Below are positions 1 to 6,412 of a stretch of DNA of 9,139 bases, in pieces. The notes beneath the pieces were generated by a model. The model did no database searches, was not told where the DNA came from, and saw only the letters and a list, made by a program, of their open reading frames with translations. Source of the DNA: Candidatus Omnitrophota bacterium (GTDB lineage Bacteria > Omnitrophota > Gorgyraeia > Gygaellales > Profunditerraquicolaceae); the NCBI GenBank assembly GCA_016867175.1, contig VGKF01000019.1:1-9139 (forward strand), given 5' to 3'. Within the stretch, counting starts at the first letter, position 1. Every line of letters begins with the position of its first letter. The position numbers and the translations under genes are program-made.

Positions 1-573
1 TGCAGGTATATTGTCTACGCTGTCTCCCGTAAGAGCAAAGAAATCTGTTATCCTTTCAGGGGCCAGGCCGAAACGCTTGGTTACTTCCTGCTGATCGTAA
101 AGCTTGCCTTCTTCCTCGTATGGGCTAAAGACCTGCGTATTTTCATCTACCAGCTGCAGTATATCTTTATCAGAGCTTACGATCACGACAGAGAGGCCCT
201 GCTCTTTGGACCTTCTTGTTATAGTAGCGATAATATCATCCGCCTCAAAACCCTCCTTCTCAAAGATCGCTAGGCCCTGGGCCCTGATTATCTGCTTGAT
301 CAGCGGTATTTGAGAAGAAAGTTCATCCGGCATAGCCGGACGCTGTATTTTATAATCTTTAAACTTCTTTTGCCTAAAGGTATCCCGCGAAACATCAAAA
401 CATGCTGCCAGATAGTCAGGCTTTTTATCTTTTATAATCTTCTTAAGCATCCTCATGAATCCGTAGATTGCGTTTGTGGGCTGGCCGAAAGAAGTAGAGA
501 GCGCCCTGAAGGCATGAAATGCACGATAACAAAATGCGGTAGCATCGATTAAGTAAATCTTCTTTTTTGGCAT
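1..573 (-). CDS. polA: DNA polymerase I, N-terminal 5'-3' exonuclease domain (partial, runs off left edge)
   Basis: The reading frame is open from an ATG at 573-571 to base 1, giving 191 codons with no stop, so only the N-terminal part is visible. It matches the flap/5'-3' exonuclease domain that in bacteria opens DNA polymerase I, which removes RNA primers and fills gaps in replication and repair. Metal-binding acidic motifs appear in the expected order: LIDATAF (D10), CFD (D60), FEADDI (residues 109-114, with D112 and D113), SSDKD (133-137) and LTGDSVDNIP (181-190). The last is the helix-hairpin-helix entry with D184 and D187. The helical-arch segment contains RQKKFKDYK (67-75). It begins 45 nt downstream of the TPR gene and has no clear Shine-Dalgarno sequence. 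A four-codon reading frame (ATG TTT AAT TAA) ends on the start codon as TAATG. A stand-alone exonuclease is possible, because the polymerase domain lies outside the window. Confidence 0.88.
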   Translation of the reverse strand, partial: MPKKKIYLIDATAFCYRAFHAFRALSTSFGQPTNAIYGFMRMLKKIIKDKKPDYLAACFDVSRDTFRQKKFKDYKIQRPAMPDELSSQIPLIKQIIRAQGLAIFEKEGFEADDIIATITRRSKEQGLSVVIVSSDKDILQLVDENTQVFSPYEEEGKLYDQQEVTKRFGLAPERITDFFALTGDSVDNIPA

Positions 574-618
574 TAATTAAACATGGAGACTAATAGGGGA
601 TGGCAAAGACGCAGCCTT

Positions 619-1413
619 CTATTCTAAGAGTTTTCTACGAACCTTCTCTACAAATTCGTTTATTTCGTTATTGGAAGGGTCAAGGTACCCTGCTACAGTT
701 GCCTCCTTTAAAGCGGTAACATATTCGCGCCTGGCGAAATTCTCTTTGGCACTCCTTAGATTGTTTGCAGCGCGGGACTTATTATCAAACTTTACCGTCT
801 CAGGGCCCTTATCGCTTGAGAATAAGCTGACTTTCGGGCCCTCGGAAGAAAGATAGGCATGCTTGCCCAAAGCTGCCTGGCCCTTACTCGCCTGTTTTAG
901 GTTAGCCTTATATTCTTCTTCTATCTGACGATATGCACCCGGGGCAGCCTGCTCGATCTCACCTAAGCGTTTACGCGCTGCCTGGGCCCAGGGGTCATTA
1001 ACTCCCCCCAAAACAGAGCGGCGTATCCAGCAGACTACTGCCTTGGCATAATCTTTTTGTCCTTCATAAAGAAGCGCGAGGTTAGTGTAACTATTGGGGT
1101 AACCGGGATCGATCTCAGTAGCCTTAAGATACATCTCTTCTGCCCTGGCTATATCTCCTAAAGTCTCATAGATAATACCGATATCATTATAAAGGACTAC
1201 GTAACTTGGATCAAGATAGAGCGCTTTCTGGTAGTAGATAAGGGCAGCTTCGAATTTTTCCTCTTTCTGTAATTCATACCCCTGGACGCGGTAAATCCTG
1301 GCCTGTTTCTGTATCTCTGTCAGTTCTGACTCAGCGCAAAAAGCGGATCTTACCAGGAAAAACAGGAATACCGTTATATAAAAAGGAGGAAATCGAGAGG
1401 GGTGATTTGACAT
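619..1413 (-). CDS. Secreted tetratricopeptide-repeat protein, function unknown
   Basis: The product is 264 aa. Residues 1-27 look like a signal peptide: an Arg at position 7, a hydrophobic core at about 11-21 (FYITVFLFFLV), and a likely signal peptidase I site after AFC (26). The cysteine is not in a lipobox, so a lipoprotein is unlikely. Residues 36-137 form about three TPR units (roughly 36-69, 70-103, 104-137), with typical A/Y/P positions such as YQKALYLDPS and YLKATEIDPGYPNSY. A charged, low-complexity linker follows (about 150-212), then a further TPR-like helix pair near 214-247 (FARREYVTALKEA...YLDPSN). TPRs normally bind other proteins, so this is probably a periplasmic or envelope scaffold. 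The partner is not visible. The gene has its own promoter candidate just upstream and no Shine-Dalgarno sequence before the ATG. It lies between acsB and polA, and nothing shown links it to either pathway. Confidence 0.8.
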   Translation of the reverse strand: MSNHPSRFPPFYITVFLFFLVRSAFCAESELTEIQKQARIYRVQGYELQKEEKFEAALIYYQKALYLDPSYVVLYNDIGIIYETLGDIARAEEMYLKATEIDPGYPNSYTNLALLYEGQKDYAKAVVCWIRRSVLGGVNDPWAQAARKRLGEIEQAAPGAYRQIEEEYKANLKQASKGQAALGKHAYLSSEGPKVSLFSSDKGPETVKFDNKSRAANNLRSAKENFARREYVTALKEATVAGYLDPSNNEINEFVEKVRRKLLE

Positions 1414-1423
1414 TGCTATATTA

Positions 1424-1452
1424 AATATATAGGAAATATCTTAAAACGTCAA
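1424..1452 (-). promoter_or_regulatory. Sigma70-like promoter for the TPR gene
   Basis: On the minus strand there is TTGACG (1452-1447), a 17-nt spacer, then TATATT (1429-1424). This is 5/6 and 5/6 to consensus with ideal spacing. Transcription would start near 1417, only about 4 nt before the ATG at 1413, so the message would be almost leaderless, in line with the missing ribosome binding site. The surroundings are very AT-rich, which raises the chance of a coincidental match. Confidence 0.55.
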
Positions 1453-1467
1453 GGGAAAAATATCTTC

Positions 1468-1514
1468 CAGGGACGGTTCTGACTATCTCTAAAATAGTGT
1501 CAGAACCGTCCCTG
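1468..1514. repeat. REP-like palindrome, single unit
   Basis: CAGGGACGGTTCTGA (1468-1482) and its exact 15-nt reverse complement (1500-1514) enclose a 17-nt centre. Inside it, ACTAT and ATAGT can extend the stem across a 2-nt GT bulge. It begins 5 nt after the acsB stop codon. The same terminal sequence recurs at 5489-5500. Short palindromes of this kind, dispersed between genes, are typical of REP elements moved by RayT/Y1 transposases, but no transposase is in the window. The stem could also stabilise the acsB mRNA end or cause weak termination. The T-run downstream on the minus strand (5 T) is about 7 nt away, so it is not a classic intrinsic terminator. Confidence 0.75.
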
Positions 1515-1519
1515 CTTTT

Positions 1520-3706
1520 TTACATAATCGGCGGCATAGATAGTGCCGGGTGTCCCACCTTGTTCAAAAAGGCTACCAGCTCTTCGGAAGCAGTAGCTAC
1601 TGTTTCATCGGCAATCTTATCCAAAAGCACAGGATCCCCTAATTCTTGGGCGCGTTGTTTTAACTTATCCATAAGAAGCTCTTTAAGTTCTTTAGGCATC
1701 CAGACCAGCCTTTTTAGCCCGCCTTCAGAAGAAATAAATTTTCTGCTGGTCAAATATAATTTACCTACGCCTAAAAAGCCAGGCGTCTGTACCCCGCCAC
1801 CCACTGAACCGGCCAGGGTAGTAAAGGTCATCCCGCAGGGCGTCATCCCGGCATAATCACGATTGACTACCATCACCCCGTTTGCCTCTGGTATAATTGC
1901 TACGATACATTCAAAGCAACCGCAGGAAGACTGCGGGGCATCCATCAACGAATACATACTCACTTTATCTATGGTCTTATTAGATTTATTACAAACAAAC
2001 TCGTTTACGCTATTCCATTGCCCGGTCTTTTCATTAAGTACCTCTCCCTTTGTTATGGGTTGGTTAGGTCCGCTAGGCATAATCTCAAAAGAGGCCTTGG
2101 CATCCAGCCAGGAATAAGCGCCACAGAGGCCCAGGCGTTCGGGCGTAACAATACAGACGTGATTTGGGGCAAAGGACTGGCAGAGCAGGCAGGAATAAAA
2201 GGTGTCTACGTTCTCGTCGGTCATACCGCTTAAGCGTTCGTCGCGCTGGTTGAATGTGCGCCTAGCTGCCTGAAGTAATTTTTCCACGTCTTCTTTTTTG
2301 GTGTAAAGCTTGACCTGTATCTTATCCACAATAGCATTATATTCCTGATGCAGCATGGCATGCAGGATCACTCCCAGATGTTTAAGCCTGAACCCCTTAT
2401 CAAAGGCATCCTGGGATATCCTGATCCAGTTCATGTCGCGCTGTCCGATATGCATAATCCCCATGGCATAATTTATAAAACGGTGGACCTGGCGTTCCAG
2501 GATAGGCTCAAAATCCTTCTGCATCTTGCGGCCTGCGACTTCAACGATAATAGCCAAAGGCATAGACTTCTGGCCTGGTTTAAGCTGGTCTATATCTTCT
2601 CCGATTAATTCTACCTTGCCATCCTGGACACTATCCGAAGGGCAGGTAATCAGGTATTCAAAGGAAAAACCGCCCTTACCTCCGAACTCAACCCAAAGCT
2701 GCTCTTTTCTTACCCGCTCGCCTTCAAAGGCAGCAGCATAAGGAACCGGGATATCTATACTGCTTACTTTTACCTTAAGGCCCCTGGCCTCAATACACTT
2801 AGCAGCTAATTTCTTATAGTCCTTCTCAGTTACCAAGGCCTCAAAAAGCGTAGTCTCGATCTTAGGCAATTGCGGGACCTCTAAATCCGTAATAATAGGA
2901 AAACCCATGGCTAATGCCCCTAAGCCAGTAGCCACTAACACCTCATCCGCATGGCTAAGCAGCACTACAAAGGCCGGTACTTTTTGTTGAGAGTACTGCA
3001 ATATTTTCTCCCACTCTCCGCTTTTATGACCGCCGTACATAAGCGGCGCACGCACTGCCCAGTTCACCGCATATATAGCCGAGAGGTAGTCCTCGCCTAA
3101 AGGCACGATGTAATTATCCAGGCCGATCCCTACCTTTTCTTCTTCAAGTTGTTTTTTGAATGTCTTTCCCTCGATATTACCTACTAAGATACTGACAATA
3201 CTCCTGCTTTGAAAATCTCGCACCAGCTGTAGGGCTGCCTTACTGTCTTTAGCCGGGCCTAAGATCACGGCGATGCCGGCAATCCTTCCGTCAACTAATT
3301 GAATCCCCAGGGCGCGTAAGAGCGTATCCGAGAGAAAGCCTGCACAGCCTGCCTGCGGATGCTCCTTATCCAGGTATTTAAGAACGGCTAATACCTCTTC
3401 GCAAAAAAGCGTGCTCAACCCTTTATTCAATATCCCGCCTAAGGCCTCAATTTTAAGGCCGCTTACAGCTGCCTTATTATCATTGAGATTGCGGGCCTGC
3501 TTTATAACCTCCTGGCAATCTCCCAAGGTCTTTACCTCAAGCTTCAAAAACGCATTAGCTAAGGGCAAATAATAGTTAGTCTCCGGGAACCCTATCTTCT
3601 GTTGGGGCCCGTTCTCCTCTATGGCCTTCTCTACGGCCTGCTGAGCAGCTTTTAAGATAGCCTCTGCGCCCTTAGTGCCTAGTTGTATTAAGACGTCTGC
3701 TGACAT
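1520..3706 (-). CDS. acsB: Acetyl-CoA synthase (CO dehydrogenase/acetyl-CoA synthase, ACS subunit)
   Basis: The product is 728 aa, essentially the length of the Moorella thermoacetica enzyme as I recall it (729), and related along its whole length. It joins a methyl group from the corrinoid iron-sulfur protein, CO from CODH, and CoA into acetyl-CoA in the cytoplasm, the last step of the Wood-Ljungdahl pathway. All A-cluster ligands are present: C506, C509, C518 and C528 (FYSCLLCQSF, NHVCIV, LGLCGA) plus C595 and C597 in SSCGCFE. These numbers match the Moorella ones. The N-terminal CODH-contacting domain (about 1-310, e.g. GFPETNYYLP) is present, so this is the bacterial form and not the shorter archaeal CdhC. 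Phe512 is kept. The Trp418 position of Moorella, linked to CoA binding, is Met here. The start ATG has AAGGGG about 9 nt upstream and overlaps the end of the oxidoreductase gene by 19 nt. CODH, corrinoid-protein and methyltransferase genes are not in the window. Confidence 0.97.
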   Translation of the reverse strand: MSADVLIQLGTKGAEAILKAAQQAVEKAIEENGPQQKIGFPETNYYLPLANAFLKLEVKTLGDCQEVIKQARNLNDNKAAVSGLKIEALGGILNKGLSTLFCEEVLAVLKYLDKEHPQAGCAGFLSDTLLRALGIQLVDGRIAGIAVILGPAKDSKAALQLVRDFQSRSIVSILVGNIEGKTFKKQLEEEKVGIGLDNYIVPLGEDYLSAIYAVNWAVRAPLMYGGHKSGEWEKILQYSQQKVPAFVVLLSHADEVLVATGLGALAMGFPIITDLEVPQLPKIETTLFEALVTEKDYKKLAAKCIEARGLKVKVSSIDIPVPYAAAFEGERVRKEQLWVEFGGKGGFSFEYLITCPSDSVQDGKVELIGEDIDQLKPGQKSMPLAIIVEVAGRKMQKDFEPILERQVHRFINYAMGIMHIGQRDMNWIRISQDAFDKGFRLKHLGVILHAMLHQEYNAIVDKIQVKLYTKKEDVEKLLQAARRTFNQRDERLSGMTDENVDTFYSCLLCQSFAPNHVCIVTPERLGLCGAYSWLDAKASFEIMPSGPNQPITKGEVLNEKTGQWNSVNEFVCNKSNKTIDKVSMYSLMDAPQSSCGCFECIVAIIPEANGVMVVNRDYAGMTPCGMTFTTLAGSVGGGVQTPGFLGVGKLYLTSRKFISSEGGLKRLVWMPKELKELLMDKLKQRAQELGDPVLLDKIADETVATASEELVAFLNKVGHPALSMPPIM

Positions 3707-4605
3707 GGTATTTTTCCCCTTTCGATTAATCCGTTAAGAACCCCGGCGACCATTGAACCCTCCTGCGCTGCCTGCTCCCATGATTTTTCTTTTGTAATGT
3801 TGCCCTCTTTGTTGCATACGCTGCCGCAGGCAAAGATATTTTCTAAATTAGTACGCATGTTATCATCAACAATAATGTATCCCTGCCCTAAATTTATCCC
3901 TGTCTCTTTAAGGAAATCGGAGTTGGGCGTATAATTACCGCAAAAAACAATCAACGAGGCAGCCAGTGCCTTGCCATTATTTAGCTTCAATGCCTTTAGT
4001 TCGCTGCCCTCTCCGATAATCTCTGCCACGCTTAAGCCCGCTATCCACTCAGCCTTATCCGAAGCTACGAACCCTTGGGGTTGGGGGCCGCTGATGACCT
4101 TGACCTCTTTATCTTTTGCTGCGATTATCAAAGCCATGTCCAGGCAAGCCATAGCCTCTCCTACCAGACATACGCTTTGGGAGATGGTTAATCTTTGTTT
4201 TATCTCTTTAGCCTCTTTGAGATTATAGAGTCCGAAGACGCCGTCCTTGGTCTTGCCCGGCAGGTCCGGGAGCTCAAGCCTCTGCCCCGAGGCAATAACA
4301 AGGTAATCGTAATTTATTTTGCTATTATCTTTTAAAACCAGGCGCTGTTTTTTAATATCCAGCCTGATTAGCGGATTATTCTTTTGGATTGTTATATTAT
4401 TCCTGCTGTAAAAATCCTCAGCGCAGAAAAACAAATCCTTCTCTTCTGCTTTACCGCTTATATAATCCAACAGTTGATCCCTGCGATAAGAAAGGAGCTC
4501 TTCCTGGGAAATAACTGTTATCTCGTTATTACCCTGGCCATTGATCAGAGACTGAAGGCAGGAATTGCCAGCCGCAGAATTACCGATAATGACTATCTTT
4601 GCCAT
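3688..4605 (-). CDS. FAD-type pyridine nucleotide-disulfide oxidoreductase family protein with degenerate cofactor motifs
   Basis: The product is 305 aa and resembles the two-Rossmann-fold core (Pyr_redox_2) of NADH oxidases, rubredoxin reductases and the FNOR flavoproteins found beside CODH genes. The FAD dinucleotide motif is IVIIGNSAAG (4-13), followed by YRRDQL (40-45) and YDYLVIASG (99-107). The second Rossmann motif, usually GxGxxG, reads LVGEAMACLD (147-156), so two of its three glycines are lost and NAD(P) binding is doubtful. The usual C-terminal GD that holds the FAD ribityl chain is FACGSVC (258-264), with Ser for Asp. There is no CxxxxC redox pair, and the C-terminal dimerisation domain of longer relatives is missing. 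The ATG lies 2 nt after the metF stop, and the 3' end overlaps acsB by 19 nt, so it is very likely co-translated with both. Possible roles are electron transfer to MetF or to CODH/ACS, or a structural or regulatory subunit. None is shown. Confidence 0.8.
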   Translation of the reverse strand: MAKIVIIGNSAAGNSCLQSLINGQGNNEITVISQEELLSYRRDQLLDYISGKAEEKDLFFCAEDFYSRNNITIQKNNPLIRLDIKKQRLVLKDNSKINYDYLVIASGQRLELPDLPGKTKDGVFGLYNLKEAKEIKQRLTISQSVCLVGEAMACLDMALIIAAKDKEVKVISGPQPQGFVASDKAEWIAGLSVAEIIGEGSELKALKLNNGKALAASLIVFCGNYTPNSDFLKETGINLGQGYIIVDDNMRTNLENIFACGSVCNKEGNITKEKSWEQAAQEGSMVAGVLNGLIERGKIPCQQTS

Positions 4606-4607
4606 GC

Positions 4608-5477
4608 TTATAAACCAGCAGCGTCCAAGACCAACGGCACCTTTTTATCCCAGCCGATAGGCATAATATGTATGCCCTGACAGAGGGATTTTAGTTCTTT
4701 GATTAAACGGGCAGCAATTTCAACTGAGGTAGCTACTTTATCCTTAGCCTCCTCCATCTCTTTGATCAGGCTATCCGGCACAAATACCCCGGCAACATTC
4801 TTATTCATATAGCGGGCCATGCCGGCAGATTTTAAAAGTACTATACCGCCTAGAATCGGGACCTTCAGGTGTTTAGCCTTGTTTAAAAAATTTTCAAAAG
4901 TCTTGATATCGTAAATAGCCTGCGTCTGGAAGAACTCTGAGCCAGCCTCGATCTTCTTCTCCATCTTAATAATCTGCGGCTCTATGGGGTCTGAGCCGGG
5001 ATTAACTACTGCCCCCAGGCAGAACTTAGGCGCCTGGCCCTCTAATTTATTCTCCTTCATATCCAGGCCGGCCTGTAATTTAGTAGCGACCTGGAGCAAT
5101 TGCACGGAATCCAAATCAAAGACAGGTTTTGCATCAGGATGGTCTCCCATTGTGGTGTGGTCCCCGGTTAAAATGAGAATATTTTCTATCCCTAATGCTG
5201 CTGCGGATAAAATATCCGACTGAAGGGCCAGGCGGTTCCTGTCGCGGCAGGTAATTTGGAATATCGGCTCAAAGCCTTTTTGCTTAAGTAAACTGCAGAC
5301 TGCTAAAGACCCCAGGCGCATCACTGAGCTTTGCAAATCAGTGACATTTATGGCATCGACCCTGGTACGGATAAGCTCGGCATCCTCTAAGATAACCTTA
5401 ATCTCGATACCTTTTGGCGGCCCGATCTCCGAGGTCACCATAAACTTGCCTGACTGTAATTTTTCTTTAAATGTCAT
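4608..5477 (-). CDS. metF: 5,10-Methylenetetrahydrofolate reductase
   Basis: The product is 289 aa, a TIM-barrel FAD enzyme of the MTHFR family, which reduces methylene-THF to methyl-THF, the methyl donor for acetyl-CoA synthesis. Recognisable features are TSEIGPPKG (15-23) with E17 at the position of the catalytic Glu28 of E. coli, AINVTD (42-47), FQITCRDRN (73-81), LILTGDH (101-107) with D106 as the FAD/folate-site Asp, GAVVNPG (155-161), QTQAIYD (184-190) with Q186 as the folate-binding Gln, and GIHIMPIGW (268-276). The length fits the short bacterial/acetogen form without the eukaryotic regulatory domain. Acetogens often pair MetF with MetV. No metV is next to it here, and a flavoprotein takes the downstream place. 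The start fits the family N-terminus (MTFKEKLQSGKF), but no good Shine-Dalgarno is visible: a REP-like element ends 11 nt before the ATG. Confidence 0.95.
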   Translation of the reverse strand: MTFKEKLQSGKFMVTSEIGPPKGIEIKVILEDAELIRTRVDAINVTDLQSSVMRLGSLAVCSLLKQKGFEPIFQITCRDRNRLALQSDILSAAALGIENILILTGDHTTMGDHPDAKPVFDLDSVQLLQVATKLQAGLDMKENKLEGQAPKFCLGAVVNPGSDPIEPQIIKMEKKIEAGSEFFQTQAIYDIKTFENFLNKAKHLKVPILGGIVLLKSAGMARYMNKNVAGVFVPDSLIKEMEEAKDKVATSVEIAARLIKELKSLCQGIHIMPIGWDKKVPLVLDAAGL

Positions 5478-5487
5478 TTTTTATCTT

Positions 5488-5574
5488 AGGGACGGTTCTG
5501 AAGTTGGACTAAAACTGTCCCCATATTAGTTTATGAGAAAGGGGCAGTTTTACCTTGAGTCCAGAACCGTCACT
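5488..5574. repeat. Two-unit REP-like (BIME-like) inverted repeat
   Basis: Outer arms GGGACGGTTCTG (5489-5500) and CAGAACCGTCAC (5562-5573) pair with one mismatch. Inner arms AAAACTGTCCCC (5511-5522) and GGGGCAGTTTT (5541-5551) pair with one bulged base, and GGACT/AGTCC (5506-5510, 5558-5562) pair between them. The left half, 5489-5522, is also a hairpin by itself (GGGACGGTT against AACTGTCCC with a G-U pair), so the element can be read as two head-to-head units, like a BIME. It fills the folD-metF gap and touches the folD stop codon (5573-5575). It shares its ends with the palindrome at 1468-1514. Confidence 0.7.
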
Positions 5575-6412
5575 AACCTAGTTTTGCGGCTGCTACTACG
5601 TTACGCATGAGCATGGTCACGGTAAGCGGGCCTACGCCGCCAGGCACAGGAGTGATCATACTGGCGCGCTTTTCTGCTGCCTCAAACTCCACATCACCCA
5701 CGATCTTATCCGCTACCCGGTTTATCCCTACATCTATAACAATAGCACCTTCTTTAATCCATTCACCTTTAATCAGGCCTGCCTTGCCTACTGCTACGAT
5801 TAAAATCTCAGCAGCCCTGACATGCTCTTCCAATTTACCTGCCTTAGAGGTACCGATATGGCAGACTGTAGCAGTGGCGAATTTTTCTAGCAAAAGTAAG
5901 GCCAAGGGTTTGCCCACGATTTCGCTATGGCCTACTACTACCACTTCTTTCCCGTACAAATCTATCCCTGCCTCTTTCAATAGCTCCATTACCGCTGCTG
6001 CAGTGCAGGGAAGGATTACTGCCCTGCCAAAGACAATCTTTCCGATATTCGCCGGGTGCATCCCCTCCGCATCTTTCTGGGGCAGGATAAACTGGCTGAT
6101 CTTTTTATAGTCTATATGCGCCGGCAAGGGCATCTGTATAATCATTCCGTTTACGGACTTATCGGAATTTAACTCCTCTATAAAAGCGATTAAAGCCTCT
6201 TCTGCAGTATCCTGGGGGAGCTTCTGAAATCTATACTCTATCCCTAAGGCCTCGGCTACCTTCTTCTGCGATCTGGCATATGCCTCAGCACCTGCATTCT
6301 CTCCTACCTGAACGCTTGCCAAGACAACCGGCCTGCCAAGTGAAGCAACCTGCTGCTTTATATCTTCTTTTGTCCTCTCCGCAATGGGTTTACCCTCTAA
6401 TAATTTTGCCAA
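5573..6412 (-). CDS. folD: Methylenetetrahydrofolate dehydrogenase (FolD family, cyclohydrolase site altered)
   Basis: The product is 279 aa, full length for FolD, which interconverts methenyl- and methylene-THF with NAD(P) and in most bacteria also hydrolyses methenyl-THF. Family motifs are ASVQVGENAGAEAY (32-45), IIQMPLP (91-97), LPCTAAAV (134-141), VVVVGHSEIVGKP (157-169), VAVGKAG (206-212), IVIDVGIN (224-231) and ITPVPGGVGPLTV (253-265). Against E. coli FolD, recalled without gaps in this stretch, the folate-site Gln98 is kept (Q93), but catalytic Lys54 of the YxxxK motif is Gln (Q49, in YARSQKK) and Asp121 is Glu (E116, in KDAEG). This points to a dehydrogenase with little or no cyclohydrolase activity, with the adjacent fchA doing that step. 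The start is TTG, chosen because GGAGG lies 6 nt upstream and the N-terminus MAKLLEGKPIAE fits the family. The gene overlaps the fchA 3' end by 23 nt. Confidence 0.95.
   Translation of the reverse strand: MAKLLEGKPIAERTKEDIKQQVASLGRPVVLASVQVGENAGAEAYARSQKKVAEALGIEYRFQKLPQDTAEEALIAFIEELNSDKSVNGMIIQMPLPAHIDYKKISQFILPQKDAEGMHPANIGKIVFGRAVILPCTAAAVMELLKEAGIDLYGKEVVVVGHSEIVGKPLALLLLEKFATATVCHIGTSKAGKLEEHVRAAEILIVAVGKAGLIKGEWIKEGAIVIDVGINRVADKIVGDVEFEAAEKRASMITPVPGGVGPLTVTMLMRNVVAAAKLG

Noticed and set aside
104..552. Two plus-strand open frames (69 and 80 aa) opposite the exonuclease gene
   Set aside because: They are antisense to a strongly conserved polA-type frame, resemble no family, and have no ribosome binding site.
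573..584. Four-codon leader frame (ATG TTT AAT TAA) ending on the polA start
   Set aside because: It is too short to support as a regulatory peptide and lacks its own ribosome binding site; AT-rich sequence gives such frames by chance.
1460..1514. Intrinsic terminator after acsB
   Set aside because: The stem is strong, but the T-run is short (5 T) and about 7 nt from the stem; the repeated ends fit a REP-like element better.
1497..2741. A series of plus-strand open frames opposite acsB
   Set aside because: They are shadows of a full-length, motif-complete acetyl-CoA synthase and their translations look non-protein-like.
4546..4590. Thioredoxin-reductase-like redox cysteines in the flavoprotein
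   Set aside because: Only C16 lies near the FAD motif and no CxxxxC or CxxC pair exists in the protein.
5607..6110. A 167-aa plus-strand frame opposite folD
   Set aside because: It is the longest antisense frame, rich in Ser, Thr and Pro, with no domain; it reflects codon use in folD.
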